A DNA stretch of 64,000 nt from Phocaeicola plebeius DSM 17135. Lineage in GTDB: Bacteria; Bacteroidota; Bacteroidia; Bacteroidales; Bacteroidaceae. The translations under genes and the position numbers were made by a program. The stretch lies in NCBI RefSeq assembly GCF_000187895.1, contig NZ_DS990123.1, positions 1-64,000 on the forward strand, read 5' to 3'. Positions 24,454 to 35,500 of the stretch are shown piece by piece (positions within the stretch are counted from its first letter, which is position 1; each line of letters opens with the position of its first letter). A model generated the notes under the pieces. The model had not been told where the DNA came from, did not search any database, and worked only from the letters and a program-made list of their open reading frames with translations.

Positions 24454-25323
24454 ATGAAACTCTACACTATTTTAGGAAGTTTTCTGGGGCTCTCTTTGTG
24501 CATGACCATCGCTTCATGCCACTCTCCCCAACCAACCAGTGAAATCACATGGAGCACCTTCAACATCCGCTACGACAATCCCTACGACAGTCTGAACAGC
24601 TGGACATACAGAAAGGACACCGTAGCCAATTTCATCAAGGCACAAAATCTGGACATTGTAGGTATGCAGGAAGTCCTGCACCACCAGCTTGAAGACCTGA
24701 AAGCCCGTCTACCAGAATATGCCGAAGTCGGCGTGGGACGAGAAGACGGAAAGACACAAGGCGAATATGCCCCTCTGTTCTATAAAAAAGACCGTTTTGA
24801 ATTATTGGACAACAATACCTTCTGGCTGTCACAATACCCCGACAGTGTAGGCTTCATCGGATGGGACGGTGCCTGCACCCGTATTGCCACCTGGGCCAAG
24901 CTGAAAGACAAAACCAACGGAAAAATCTTTATGGCCATCAATACGCACTTTGACCATGTGGGAACAGAAGCCCGTAAAAAAGGCGCTTTGCTGATTATTG
25001 AGAAAATAAAAGAAATCGTAGGCGACCAGCCTGCTGTAGTTACCGGAGACTTCAATGTTTCCGACCAGTCGGAAGCCTACCAGACCATCACCGGCAACAG
25101 TTTCGTACTGAAGGATGCGCATAAGACAGCTCTCCAGCAAGAAGGTGCCAGCTATACCTTCCATGACTTCGGACGCATTCCTGCCGATTCATGTGAGAAA
25201 ATTGACTTCATATTTGTCACTCCTCAAATAGAGGTACAGCGCAGCTACATTCCTGAAGAGAACCGGGAAGCAAAGAAATTCCTTTCCGACCACAATCCGG
25301 AAATCGTACACCTTTCTTTCTAA
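24454..25323 (+). CDS. Endonuclease/exonuclease/phosphatase-fold lipoprotein
   Basis: 289 aa. The lipoprotein signal MKLYTILGSFLGLSLCMTIASC places the lipidated Cys at 22. The EEP fold follows: TFNIRYDN (about 35), MQEV (Mg-binding Glu), NTHFDHVG (catalytic His), VVTGDFNVS (Asp, Asn), KIDFIFV and SDHNPEI (terminal catalytic Asp-His). All active-site residues are present. The family includes phosphodiesterases, sphingomyelinase-like and nucleotide phosphatases; an extracellular or periplasmic location is likely. The precise substrate is open. Confidence 0.9.
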   Translation: MKLYTILGSFLGLSLCMTIASCHSPQPTSEITWSTFNIRYDNPYDSLNSWTYRKDTVANFIKAQNLDIVGMQEVLHHQLEDLKARLPEYAEVGVGREDGKTQGEYAPLFYKKDRFELLDNNTFWLSQYPDSVGFIGWDGACTRIATWAKLKDKTNGKIFMAINTHFDHVGTEARKKGALLIIEKIKEIVGDQPAVVTGDFNVSDQSEAYQTITGNSFVLKDAHKTALQQEGASYTFHDFGRIPADSCEKIDFIFVTPQIEVQRSYIPEENREAKKFLSDHNPEIVHLSF

Positions 25324-25349
25324 AAAGCTAATAAATCGAGGAAAAATTT

Positions 25350-25389
25350 ATCCCGTCCGCCGGTATACATACCGGGACGGGATTTTTTT
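25350..25389 (+). terminator. Intrinsic terminator after the EEP lipoprotein gene
   Basis: ATCCCGTCC (25350-25358) pairs with GGACGGGAT (25375-25383), with an inner CGGTAT/ATACCG stem, followed by seven T (25383-25389). Confidence 0.9.
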
Positions 25390-25392
25390 ATC

Positions 25393-26043
25393 TTATACAA
25401 TGCGTCCGTCCACCAGATGAATGGTACGGTCGGTCTGAGTGGCCAGCTCCTCATCGTGCGTTACGATGATAAAAGTCTGCCCTAACTTGTCACGCAGTTC
25501 AAAGAACAACCGATGCAATTCTCCCTTGTTCTGCGTATCCAGACTTCCGGAAGGCTCGTCCGCCAAGATTACCGAAGGATGATTCATCAAGGCACGGGCT
25601 ACAGCCACACGCTGCTTTTCGCCACCCGAAAGCTCTGCCGGCTTATGCGTGGCCCGTTCCGACAATCCCAGGAAATCCAGCAAATCCAATGCTTCCTTGC
25701 GGGCAGTTCCCGCCGACTTACCTTGAATCAAAGACGGCATCATGACATTCTCTACTGCCGTAAACTCAGGCAACAGCTGGTGAAACTGAAAAACAAAACC
25801 GATTTCCCGGTTCCGGAAGGCAGAAAGCTCTTTTTCTTTCAGACGGTTCACCTCCGTGCCGTTCAATATAATTCGTCCTCCGTCCGGCTTGTCGAGTGTA
25901 CCCATAATTTGCAGCAAGGTAGTCTTTCCCGCCCCACTGGGTCCCACAATACTGACCACTTCACCTTTTCCGATTTCAAGGTCAATCCCCTTCAACACCT
26001 GAAGCGCACCAAAGCTCTTGGTTATCCCTTCCAACTGAATCAT
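25393..26043 (-). CDS. lolD: LolD-type ABC transporter ATP-binding protein
   Basis: 216 aa. Walker [10 protein letters not shown] (34-42), Q-loop [18 protein letters not shown], signature LSGGEKQR (about 140), Walker [13 protein letters not shown] and H-loop VTHDEE. Sequence and size match LolD/MacB-type ATPases, which drive FtsX-like permeases in lipoprotein release or export. The matching permease is not in this operon; the two permeases at 2473-7239 lack an ATPase, but nothing links them to this gene. It is third in an operon with the antiporter and tcdA (6-nt gap). Confidence 0.9.
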   Translation of the reverse strand: MIQLEGITKSFGALQVLKGIDLEIGKGEVVSIVGPSGAGKTTLLQIMGTLDKPDGGRIILNGTEVNRLKEKELSAFRNREIGFVFQFHQLLPEFTAVENVMMPSLIQGKSAGTARKEALDLLDFLGLSERATHKPAELSGGEKQRVAVARALMNHPSVILADEPSGSLDTQNKGELHRLFFELRDKLGQTFIIVTHDEELATQTDRTIHLVDGRIV

Positions 26044-26049
26044 ACGACT

Positions 26050-26775
26050 TTACAATTTACGAATTACATACTCCGCCAGATAGCATCCGAATACGGCCGG
26101 CATATAGCTGACGGTTCCTGCGGTAGACTTCTTGTTCTGCTCATCATCTACCAATATCACGGCATTTGCATCGGCCTGCTCCGTGCTGAATACCACCGGC
26201 AGCTTCCGCTTCATACCCATTTTCTGCAAACGCTTACGCACCGCCTTGCTCAACCCACAGTGATACGTATCCCACAAATCCGCAAAACGAATCTGCGTGA
26301 TATCCCGTTTGGCTCCGGCTCCCATGCTGCTGACAATCTTCAATCCGCGTTGCAAGGCATGATATATCAGATAGCACTTAGGAGCTACCGTATCAATGGC
26401 ATCTACCACAAAATCAAACGCCGCACTGTCCAGCAGTTCAGGTATAGCCTCATCTTTCAGGTAAACCGGCAGCACAGTCAGCTCCAGTTCCGGATTGATA
26501 TCCCGGAAACGTTCAGCCAGTACCTCTGCCTTTGGACGTCCGATAACGGAATGAGTGGCCGGCAACTGACGGTTGATGTTACTCGGCTGTACCGTATCGG
26601 CATCTACAATCGTCATCCGTCCCACTCCGGCACGACAAATCATTTCAGCCGCATACGCACCTACTCCTCCCAGGCCTACCACCAGCACATGCGCCTTACG
26701 CAGACGCTCCATCTTCTCTTCGCCTAACAGCAATTCCGTGCGCTGCTGCCATTCTTTCTTATTTTCTTCGCTCAT
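26050..26775 (-). CDS. tcdA: tRNA threonylcarbamoyladenosine dehydratase
   Basis: 241 aa ThiF/E1-like ATP-dependent enzyme that cyclises t6A37 in tRNA to ct6A. Visible motifs: VVGLGGVGAYAAEMICRAG (nucleotide-binding glycine-rich loop, about 31-49), IVDADTVQPSNINRQLPA (E1-type Asp and Arg), VVDAIDTVAPK (second acidic position), and a C-terminal GTVSYMPAVFGCYLAEYVI. These match TcdA/CsdL. Its ATG overlaps the TGA of the antiporter gene (ATGA). Confidence 0.92.
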   Translation of the reverse strand: MSEENKKEWQQRTELLLGEEKMERLRKAHVLVVGLGGVGAYAAEMICRAGVGRMTIVDADTVQPSNINRQLPATHSVIGRPKAEVLAERFRDINPELELTVLPVYLKDEAIPELLDSAAFDFVVDAIDTVAPKCYLIYHALQRGLKIVSSMGAGAKRDITQIRFADLWDTYHCGLSKAVRKRLQKMGMKRKLPVVFSTEQADANAVILVDDEQNKKSTAGTVSYMPAVFGCYLAEYVIRKL

Positions 26776-28916
26776 GAATCTTTCTTAAACCATTTATAAA
26801 ACCAGTTGCCCACCTTGTCATAATACTGCGTTTCGGCCCATCCACGTGGATCGGCAAAACTCAGTGTTTCATTCGGGTCACCCTTCTGGTCAGGATACAA
26901 CAACATGATACTGTTGTTATTAAAATATCTGGATACCTGCATGGGCAAGCGTTCAAAAGAAGAGTCGTACGAAATAGACCCTCTTCGTGAACTGACAATA
27001 ACCAGCAGATGATCGTAATTCACCTGTCCTGTAATAATCAGCAAGTCGTCCCAGTTATCCAGTTCCTGGTATTCCGTCATCACATCCTTGTGCTTCTTCT
27101 GGATATATCCTTTGATATACCCCAAAGTCTGGGGATGAGCAAAGAAATGCAGACGGCATCCCAGCTGACTGCTCATGCGGCACAAGTGCGTAATCCATTT
27201 CACAAAGCCGTGCTCAAATTCCGATTTAGGAGGTACCGCCACGATAATGCGCCGCAACGTATTGACCGGCATCAGGAAGCGGGCAATCATCACCTGCTGA
27301 TAAGTATTCTTCAGCAAATCTTCCGTCAGATTACCGAAGAACGAATCCACGATATTGGCCTTGTTGTGCAAACCAATGACAATCGTAGTCGCCTCAGTTT
27401 CCTTAGCTGTATGTAAAATACCCGTAGCAATATTCAAGTCGAAACGCGACACTGTTTTCAGAAAGACATTGGCCGACGCAGCAATCTGAGCCGCCCTTTC
27501 CAGGCTTCTCTTTCCCCGCATCTCCAACCGCACAGAATCATTGTTGTCATTAATCACATTCAGTGCCACCAGATTGTCCGTCCGCTTTTCATCACGTACC
27601 ACCAGCGCCAGCTGCATCAGTTTATCCAGTGTGTCCGGATTGGCCACAGGAATCAGGATACGTTCTTTTTGCTGTTCTTTTTCTTCATCCAGCTCTGCAT
27701 CATCCATCGCAATTCGTTTGGCCGCATGTTCTGTAATAAACGAGCTGACCACACACGTCACCAAAATCAGCAGAATGGTACCATTCAGTACATCTTCGTT
27801 CAACAAGCGCTCTCCACTGGGCAGAATAATGTTGTAACCCACCAGTACCGCCGCCAGGGTAGCCGCAGCCTGCGCATTACTCAGTCCGAACATCAGTTCC
27901 CGTTCTACCGCCTTCATGCGATATATTTTCTGTGTCAGCCACGATGCAATCCATTTGCCTAACAGTGCCACCACAATCATGACACCAGCCACCTTAATGG
28001 AATCGATATGGCCGAACAGCACATTCACGTTTATCAGCATTCCCACCCCGATAAGGAAATAAGGAATAAACAACGCATTTCCCACAAACTCCAGGTGACT
28101 CATCAACGGAGAAACATGCGGAATCAGACGGTTCAGCACCAGCCCGGCCAGGAAGGCGCCTAAGATTCCTTCCATACCAATCAGCTCCATCAATCCGGCC
28201 CCCAAGAAGACCATGGCCATCACAAAGATATACTGTACCACCTGGTCACTGTAACGACGGAAGAACCAGCGCCCGATGCGAGGGAACGTCAGCATAATCA
28301 CCACGCTCAGCACTACGACTTTCAGCACCAGCCACACCCAAAACATATCCGAGGTATCGCCCTTGTACATACCTGCAATGACGGCCAAAACCAACAAGGT
28401 CAGTGTATCCGTCACCGCCGTACCTCCCACCGCAATGCTGACAGCCCGCTGCCGGTTGATACCGTAACGAATCACAATCGGATAAGCTATCAAAGTGTGC
28501 GAAGCATACATACTGGCCAGCAGCACAGAAGTAATCAGTCCGTATCCCAGCAAGTTCAGGTTAGTCCACACACCGATACCCAGCGGGAAGATAAAGGCCA
28601 GCAAGCCTAACACCGTAGCCTTCACACGGATACTCTTGAAATCCTCCATGTTCATTTCCAATCCGGCCAGGAACATGATATAATACAGTCCTACCTTACC
28701 GAAAAGCTCAAAACTGCTGTCGCGCGCCAGAATATTGAATCCATGTTCCCCGATGACGATACCTGCCAGAATCATTCCGATGATATGCGGAATACGCAGA
28801 CGTTCCAATACAATCGGAGCAAACAGGATGATGACCAACACAAGGAAAAAAATCCAGGTGGGATCAGTGATGGGAAAATCTATATTGAGATGAAAAAAAT
28901 CTAACAATTCTTCCAT
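26772..28916 (-). CDS. CPA2-type cation:proton antiporter with a cytoplasmic regulatory domain
   Basis: 714 aa from ATG 28916; an in-frame ATG at 29033 would add 39 polar residues before the first helix. The Na+/H+ exchanger domain (about residues 20-400) has 12-13 membrane helices, with PHIIGMILAGIVIGEHGF, a GL(E)MNMEDFK segment and FLAGLVLNRL, as in KefB/NhaP2-like CPA2 proteins. The C-terminal half (about 425-700) carries USP-like repeats (LIPVANPDTLDKLMQLALVV, TTIVIGLHNKANIVDSFFGN), a soluble domain that may sense nucleotides. It moves K+ or Na+ against H+ across the inner membrane. First gene of an operon with tcdA and lolD. Confidence 0.9.
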   Translation of the reverse strand: MEELLDFFHLNIDFPITDPTWIFFLVLVIILFAPIVLERLRIPHIIGMILAGIVIGEHGFNILARDSSFELFGKVGLYYIMFLAGLEMNMEDFKSIRVKATVLGLLAFIFPLGIGVWTNLNLLGYGLITSVLLASMYASHTLIAYPIVIRYGINRQRAVSIAVGGTAVTDTLTLLVLAVIAGMYKGDTSDMFWVWLVLKVVVLSVVIMLTFPRIGRWFFRRYSDQVVQYIFVMAMVFLGAGLMELIGMEGILGAFLAGLVLNRLIPHVSPLMSHLEFVGNALFIPYFLIGVGMLINVNVLFGHIDSIKVAGVMIVVALLGKWIASWLTQKIYRMKAVERELMFGLSNAQAAATLAAVLVGYNIILPSGERLLNEDVLNGTILLILVTCVVSSFITEHAAKRIAMDDAELDEEKEQQKERILIPVANPDTLDKLMQLALVVRDEKRTDNLVALNVINDNNDSVRLEMRGKRSLERAAQIAASANVFLKTVSRFDLNIATGILHTAKETEATTIVIGLHNKANIVDSFFGNLTEDLLKNTYQQVMIARFLMPVNTLRRIIVAVPPKSEFEHGFVKWITHLCRMSSQLGCRLHFFAHPQTLGYIKGYIQKKHKDVMTEYQELDNWDDLLIITGQVNYDHLLVIVSSRRGSISYDSSFERLPMQVSRYFNNNSIMLLYPDQKGDPNETLSFADPRGWAETQYYDKVGNWFYKWFKKDS

Positions 28917-29008
28917 AGATAATGAGCTGTTCGGTTTATTCGGTTTAAATTTATGGACAAAAATACGAAAAAAGTTCCGTATTTCCCCTTTGGTATTCCA
29001 AAATGTTT

Positions 29009-29016
29009 TAATTTTG
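29009..29016 (+). promoter_or_regulatory. Probable -7 box of asd
   Basis: TAATTTTG, matching TAnnTTTG. A TTTG lies 16 nt upstream, shorter than the usual 19-20. The start would be near 29023, leaving a leader of about 90 nt. Confidence 0.45.
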
Positions 29017-29114
29017 CGGTTCAAAGGATACAAGGAGAAGACAAAAGTATCTAACTAAAATACAGAAAGCAATACAATCACGGAATTTATTAACTTAAAC
29101 AAGAAACATAAGAA

Positions 29115-30125
29115 ATGAAAGTAGCAATTGTTGGTGCAAGCGGAGCCGTAGGACAGGAGTTCCTGCGTGTGCTCGATGAAAGAAACTTCCCGGTAGATGA
29201 ACTGCTGTTGTTCGGATCTTCAAGAAGTGCCGGACGAAAATACACTTTTCGCGGAAAAGAAATCGAAGTAAAACTTCTGCAGCACAACGATGATTTCAAA
29301 GGAGTAGACATCGCCTTTACGTCAGCCGGTGCGGGAACTTCCAAGGAGTTTGCAGAAACCATCACTAAATACGGTGCAGTGATGATTGACAACTCCAGCG
29401 CTTTCCGTATGGAAAACGATATTCCTCTGGTAGTGCCTGAAGTCAACGCAGAAGACGCGCTGAACCGTCCACGTGGCATTATTGCCAACCCTAACTGTAC
29501 GACTATCCAGATGGTTGTAGCCCTGAAAGCTATCGAAAACCTGACTCATATCAAACGTGTACACGTATCTACTTACCAGGCTGCCAGTGGTGCCGGTGCG
29601 GCTGCCATGGACGAGCTTTACGAACAGTACCGTCAGGTATTGGCCGGAGAGCCTGTCACTGTAGAGAAATTCGCTTATCAGCTGGCATTCAACCTGATTC
29701 CTCAGATTGACGTGTTCACAGACAACGGTTATACCAAAGAAGAAATGAAGATGTACAATGAAACACGTAAAATCATGCACTCAGATGTACAGGTTAGTGC
29801 AACTTGCGTACGTGTTCCTGCACTTCGTTCACACTCAGAAAGCATCTGGATTGAAACAGAACGTCCGGTATCTGTAGAAGAAGCCCGCGAAGCATTTGCC
29901 AACGGCGAAGGTCTGGTACTGATGGACAACCCTGAAAAGAAAGAATATCCGATGCCGTTGTTCCTGGCTGGAAAAGACCCTGTATATGTAGGTCGTATCC
30001 GTAAAGACCTGGCTAACGAAAACGGTCTGACTTTCTGGATTGTAGGCGACCAGATTAAGAAAGGTGCCGCTCTGAATGCCGTTCAGATTGCTGAATACCT
30101 GATTAAAGTGAAGAATATCGGATAA
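29115..30125 (+). CDS. asd: Aspartate-semialdehyde dehydrogenase
   Basis: 336 aa. It reduces aspartyl phosphate to aspartate semialdehyde with NADPH, feeding lysine/diaminopimelate, threonine, methionine and isoleucine synthesis. The Rossmann start [17 protein letters not shown] (glycine-rich loop), GSSRSAG and the catalytic C128 in NPNCTT are present, as are the substrate-binding QAASGAG (about 153-159) and the later catalytic His in [10 protein letters not shown]. The length matches the family. Two hairpin terminators follow. Confidence 0.97.
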   Translation: MKVAIVGASGAVGQEFLRVLDERNFPVDELLLFGSSRSAGRKYTFRGKEIEVKLLQHNDDFKGVDIAFTSAGAGTSKEFAETITKYGAVMIDNSSAFRMENDIPLVVPEVNAEDALNRPRGIIANPNCTTIQMVVALKAIENLTHIKRVHVSTYQAASGAGAAAMDELYEQYRQVLAGEPVTVEKFAYQLAFNLIPQIDVFTDNGYTKEEMKMYNETRKIMHSDVQVSATCVRVPALRSHSESIWIETERPVSVEEAREAFANGEGLVLMDNPEKKEYPMPLFLAGKDPVYVGRIRKDLANENGLTFWIVGDQIKKGAALNAVQIAEYLIKVKNIG

Positions 30126-30150
30126 ATAGTTTATCGGTATTGATATAAAG

Positions 30151-30195
30151 AAAGGCATTGCCTGAGGTTTGAAACTCACAGGCAATGCCTTTTTA
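30151..30195 (+). terminator. Terminator after asd
   Basis: AAAGGCATTGCCTG (30151-30164) and CAGGCAATGCCTTT (30179-30192) form a perfect 14-bp stem, with a further inner GAG/CTC pair, and run into a T-rich tract. Confidence 0.9.
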
Positions 30196-30306
30196 TTTCC
30201 TCTTATCCCGACTTATATCATTCTTATGTCCTCTTTCTTTTTTCTTTTATAAAAACCTTTTGTGAATAGTGCATTGCACCAAAGAGTTTTATACGTTTTC
30301 CCATTG

Positions 30307-30362
30307 AGAAACCTACGTTTTCTAGCAGGGAAACATAGGTTTTCGCAATGCGAAACCTACGG
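30307..30362. repeat. Intergenic CCTAcGTTTTC-type repeats after asd
   Basis: GAAACCTACGTTTTC near 30308 pairs with GGAAACATAGGTTTTC near 30329, and another GAAACCTAC follows at 30352. The same core occurs at 15750-15765. The stretch 30196-30450 holds these elements and otherwise no gene that I can support. Confidence 0.45.
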
Positions 30363-30450
30363 TTTAGAGAAAGGAGATATAAAAAAGAGAGTCAGATTTT
30401 CGCAATAAAGAACCTAGACTTCCAGAAGACATTCAATACAGACAATTTTC

Positions 30451-30495
30451 TAATAAAAAACGTCTTGACGCAAAACATCAAGACGTTTTTTATTA
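30451..30495. terminator. Bidirectional terminator (asd side / SusD)
   Basis: TAATAAAAAACGTCTTGA (30451-30468) and TCAAGACGTTTTTTATTA (30478-30495) form a perfect 18-bp stem with a 9-nt loop and built-in T tracts on both strands. Confidence 0.92.
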
Positions 30496-30513
30496 GAAAT
30501 TATTTATCCTTCT

Positions 30514-32541
30514 TTAGTTAGCTGTTTCCTCATCAGCAACAGCATCCTCCCAATTATCGAACATAAATACGCTATCATCATATCCATCATAGCCGTAATT
30601 CTGACGAAGCTGAGCACCAGTATTCGCGGTAATAGCAGAATTAGGAATAGGCCAGAACAAGTTACGTTTGTCAACCTGATAATTAATTTCAACCTTAGAT
30701 GTAATAGGACCATGGTTGAAAATACTGTAACGAGTTGTACGCTTGTACCAATAGCTACCACCGTTCAGGTCTGTACCACTTTGTTTGTCCCAAGTAGCCA
30801 AATCATAAGTATCACCCCATTCATCCGGTTGACCGCTCTTTGCTAAGCACCAAGAGATACGGGTTAACTCAGGCTGACGCCATTCTTCCAGGTAAAGTTC
30901 GCGTGCACGTTCATCACAAATGTCTCCAATTGTTACCGTTGTAAACATCTTCTTAGCATTGGCACGGCGACGAATTTCATTAACATCTTCAGCTGCTCCT
31001 GTTGCATTACCCTGATAGAACTTAGCTTCTGCACGCAACAGATAAGTTTCTGCCAAACGGAACAGATACAAGTTACCGTTAGATACATTATTACCTTTTG
31101 TCGCACCGTTAAACTGATTGGCATTCATATTCTCCTCTGCACTCTGGTCGAGGATATAAACCTTATACAACGGAGTCGGGAACCAGCTACGGATAGTATC
31201 TTTACAAAGCAATTGTCCTTTCTTAATTAAAGGTTCATTTTTCTCTTCATCCCATCCCCAGTCTTCCGGCGCATAAAGCATCATATTCTGTCCATAAAAC
31301 TCAGAAGAAGGATTGTTGTATTTCAAGTCGGTCATCTCTACCCAGTTACCCTTTTCACGGTTGTGGCGCAAATCCTGCCAGTCTGTTTCACCGTCGTAGT
31401 TCCAGATAGTCTGGTTGTAGTGATAAGATGTACGGAAACAACCGATTCCACGACCTAAAGCACGCAACCAATCCAACTCTGCATTATATTTATCATCAGT
31501 ACGTGCATAGTTATAAGTTGGAGAGCCTATATTATGAGGATCAACAATGTCACCATTACTCCAGTGCACACACATAGCACGCATTTGCGGATAAGAAATA
31601 AAACCTTCTGTATAATAGTTCAGAATCGGCATAATCATTTCCGTATTTGAAGCATCGGTAATATTGACACCACGATGCAAGTCCCAAATTACGTTACGTT
31701 CTACAGGCCATGTTTCTGGATTACCTGAAGGTACATTGGTACCAAACGGCGCTTTCATAAGTGCCAGTCCATGGTTATTAATCAAGTCTGTAGCCATCGC
31801 TTCAGCCTTTGCATATTCTCCTACTACCAGATAGCATTTAATAAGGAGCTGCATACAAGCTTCTTGATTCACCGTTCCAATGTAACCAATCTCTTTCTGA
31901 GGCGGTACATGTTCTACTGCAAATTCCAAATCATGTACCAACATTTTAAAGATGGCTTCCTTACTGGTTGATTTATAGTTTTGCTTAGGAACTTCAATCA
32001 ATTTTGTAATCAAAGGAATATCCCCAAACAACAATACACCATGATAGTAAGCATAAGCACGATGGAAATAAGCACGACCCAGATACTCGTCGCGTAAAGT
32101 AGGATCCAAGCCTTCTACCTTATCTACATTCGAAATAATTGTATTAGCAAAAGTAACACTGTTCCAGGTACGATCCCAAAAACGTTGCATAGCGTTTAAG
32201 TCACCCCCACCTGCCATACCGGAAGTAGGAGTAATGATATTAGCGAAGTCTGCCTGTACAGGATTTGCATCTGTTTTAGCATACAAACCAATATCAGTCA
32301 TAAAATAAAGAGAAGCCATAGGAAGAACATTCGAGTTACCATCCATCAACATTTCCTTCAAACCATAGTCACACATTGCCATGGCAGCCTTCAATCCTGA
32401 TTCGGTCGTATAGGTATTTTCAGGATTATAGAATGACAAGGGGTCTTGCTTCAGGAAGTCATCCGTACATCCAGTAGTAAGCAGCGCAGCTGAAGCCAGC
32501 ACCATACATCCTTTTGTAAATATTGTATTTATTGTTTTCAT
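30514..32541 (-). CDS. SusD/RagB-family surface glycan-binding lipoprotein
   Basis: 675 aa. Lipoprotein signal MKTINTIFTKGCMVLASAALLTTGC with lipidation at C25. SusD layout: an N-terminal TPR-like domain with FLKQDPLSFYNPENTYTTESGLKAAMAMCDYGLKEM, and a C-terminal half with LFRLAETYLLRAEAKFYQGNATGAAEDVNEIRRRAN and ELYLEEWRQPELTRISW, both standard RagB/SusD motifs. It covers the SusC barrel as a lid and binds oligosaccharides at the cell surface. It is 16 nt after SusC in the same transcript. At 675 aa it is on the long side for the family. The substrate is inferred from the neighbouring enzymes to be arabinogalactan-like. Confidence 0.95.
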   Translation of the reverse strand: MKTINTIFTKGCMVLASAALLTTGCTDDFLKQDPLSFYNPENTYTTESGLKAAMAMCDYGLKEMLMDGNSNVLPMASLYFMTDIGLYAKTDANPVQADFANIITPTSGMAGGGDLNAMQRFWDRTWNSVTFANTIISNVDKVEGLDPTLRDEYLGRAYFHRAYAYYHGVLLFGDIPLITKLIEVPKQNYKSTSKEAIFKMLVHDLEFAVEHVPPQKEIGYIGTVNQEACMQLLIKCYLVVGEYAKAEAMATDLINNHGLALMKAPFGTNVPSGNPETWPVERNVIWDLHRGVNITDASNTEMIMPILNYYTEGFISYPQMRAMCVHWSNGDIVDPHNIGSPTYNYARTDDKYNAELDWLRALGRGIGCFRTSYHYNQTIWNYDGETDWQDLRHNREKGNWVEMTDLKYNNPSSEFYGQNMMLYAPEDWGWDEEKNEPLIKKGQLLCKDTIRSWFPTPLYKVYILDQSAEENMNANQFNGATKGNNVSNGNLYLFRLAETYLLRAEAKFYQGNATGAAEDVNEIRRRANAKKMFTTVTIGDICDERARELYLEEWRQPELTRISWCLAKSGQPDEWGDTYDLATWDKQSGTDLNGGSYWYKRTTRYSIFNHGPITSKVEINYQVDKRNLFWPIPNSAITANTGAQLRQNYGYDGYDDSVFMFDNWEDAVADEETAN

Positions 32542-32557
32542 AATGTTTTTTCAGTAA

Positions 32558-35500
32558 TTAGAGTGTTACGTTAATACCAAAGTTAAAGGAACGTGTAGCC
32601 AATCCACCTGTTTCCGGATCACCGTATTCCCAACCGTCAATCGTACAAACATTCTTGCAAGTGGCAGTCAGACGAATGCGGTCTACCATAAACTTGTGTG
32701 TCCATTTTCTCGGCAACGTATAACCGATAGTGATGTCATCCAAACGAACAAAGCTACGGTTATAGACTTTATCAACGCCTCCAGACAAACCAGTATTAGG
32801 ACCTACTGCTTCCAAACGGCAATAATCATTTGTCGGATTATCCGGAGTCCAATATTCTCTAGCTGCTACGTTAAATCCGTTTGTTACCTGTGAACCTCCG
32901 TTTTCCTGGTTCAACCAGTAACCTGCGCGACTCTTGTGTCCCATGTATGAGTACAATGAAATAGAGAGTGTCAAATCTTTCCACAGAGTGAAGTCGTTGC
33001 GCATGTTCCAATAGATAGGAGGAGCTGTAGTACCTTGGTATACTTTATCGTTATCGTTATATACCGGGATACGAGTTCCATCTTCCAAAATCTGATCATC
33101 CTCCGTATAATTATTTACAACTTTCGGGTCACCCGGTTTCTGTCCTACCAGTGCGGCAGCCTTAATGTCTTCCGGTGTGTTCTGCCATACACCATCTGTT
33201 TCATAATACCAGATGGTACCGATAGGCTGTCCAATAAACCATCCGTTAGATGTATCATCCTTTTCTACTCCGTTTTCATCGTAGTCGTAGTAGATGTGGT
33301 TGATTTTGTTCTTATTAATAGAGAAACCTACAGAAGTATTCCAAGTAAAGTCCTTGTTCTGAATGTTGGTAGAATTAAGTGCGATTTCAAAACCTTGGTT
33401 CTGTACTTCACCCAAGTTAGCCATAATAGATCCAAATCCAGAGAAATTCGGCAGACGCTGACTCATAATCATATCAGTGGTCTTCTTGAAATAATAATCC
33501 ATGTTGGCTGTCAATCTTCCGTTAAAGAAAGAAAGGTCCAAACCAACGTTCCATGCTTTTGTCTTTTCCCATTCCAAGTTAGGAGCAGCCAGGCGGCTCA
33601 TATAAAGCGGATTAACCACATTGGAATTACCATTCTGGTAGTACACCATGTTTCCTCCTGCCAAAGCCAGGTTAGCCAATGTAGAATATACATCGCCGAA
33701 TTCACGGTTACCGTTGGTACCCCATGACAAACGTAACTTACCCATATCGAACCAGTCGCGAGTGGCAGACATGAATTTTTCTTCAGAGAATACCCAGCTA
33801 ACACCCACAGAACCGAAGTTACCCCATGGATTATTAGCACCAAAACCAGAATAACCATCACGACGGAAAGTTCCAGTTATCATATAACGGTCTTTCAATC
33901 CATAGAACAAACGACCAAGATAAGAAGCTGCCGTATAGTGTGTATCGTTGGTACTGAAACTACTCTGACTCTTGTTAGCACCCGATGTATAGTGGAAGCC
34001 CAAAGCGTCACTCGGAGTAATATTACGTGCATTGATATTATCACTCCAATAACGGTGCTCTTCTGCTTCCTGTACTAATGTAGCAGTAAAATGGTGATCG
34101 CCGAATGTCTTGTCCCATGTAATAGTGTTATTCAAGTTCCAGTCAAAATTCTTACTCCATCCGCGATTTACTCCTCGGCTAGATGCAGATGCATCAGGCA
34201 GATCGGCAGACATCCAATAACGGTCATAATACCACTGGTATCGAGGAGCAATATTAAATGAATAAGTGAAACCTGCCGGCAAAGTGATTTTGGCATTGAA
34301 AATTGTATTCAATACAGTGTAACCTTTTTCCAAATCATAGTATTGACGGTCAAAATAGTAGTTATAACCACCATTAGAAGGCAGACCAGACATAGGATAT
34401 TGTTCATAATTTCCATCCTCATCATACATAGAAGCGTATGGAGAGTTACGCAACATATTGGCATCCCAATAATTGCTTCCCAACGAAACCTGAATATCGC
34501 CATCTGAACGATCCTGGAAGTTCACATTGGCACCTACTTCCAACCAATCTGTGATTTTCGCATTGATTTTCATGTTTGAACGGAATGCATTGTATTCATT
34601 CCCCTGTACGGCACCTTCATTGTTCACATACCCCAGTGAGAAGTAGTAGTTCACACGTTCAGTAGCACCCGAAATACTAGCATTATAATCTTGATTGAAT
34701 CCGGTACGGAATGTGGCATCATTCCAATCGACCATACGTCCATTCAAGAAATTATCCATCATCAACGGAGAATTGTAGAATTGTAAACGACGAGCAAACA
34801 AATTCAGCGCTGTCTCACCATCTGACGGACCAATACCACTAGCACCTACATTAGTCATCCACTTCTGCTGCTCACTTTCCGACATAGTGCGGGGGTCATC
34901 GAAGTAACCTTCAGGATACAGGACGTTACCATTACCATCTTTCGCTTGATAATAGCCATACAAGCCATCTTCTCCCTGGCCATAGGTATAATACATTTTA
35001 CGCCAATCCTGATGGAATTTAAGATATCCAGCAGCATCATAATAGTCGCGGTAATCAGATTTATTAACTACCGAAAGGTTTGCACTTACATTAATAACAG
35101 GTTTTCCTTCCTTACCTTTCTTTGTAGTAATGATAATAACACCCGCAGCAGCCTTGGCACCATAGATAGCCGCAGAAGAAGCATCTTTCAACACATCAAT
35201 CTGTGCAATATCGTCCGGATTAATTTCAGAAAGTTCACCATAGAAAGGCATACCATCTAACACAATCATCGGACTGGCATTGGTACCTAAAGAGTTCTGA
35301 CCACGCAATTGGATAGAAGCATCTGTACCTTTTGCCGAAGCATCATAACCAATCTGCAAACCTGGAGTTCCTCGTAATACATCTTGTACAGAAGTCGGAT
35401 TTTGGTCAGCAATCTTAGTTGGATTAATTTGCACAACAGAACCTGTCAAGTCTTTCTTACGCATTGTACCATAACCGACAACAACAACCTCATCCAACAT

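Noticed and set aside
25513..26727. 404-aa plus-strand frame across lolD and tcdA
   Set aside because: Both minus-strand genes have complete conserved motifs; the frame is an antisense by-product.
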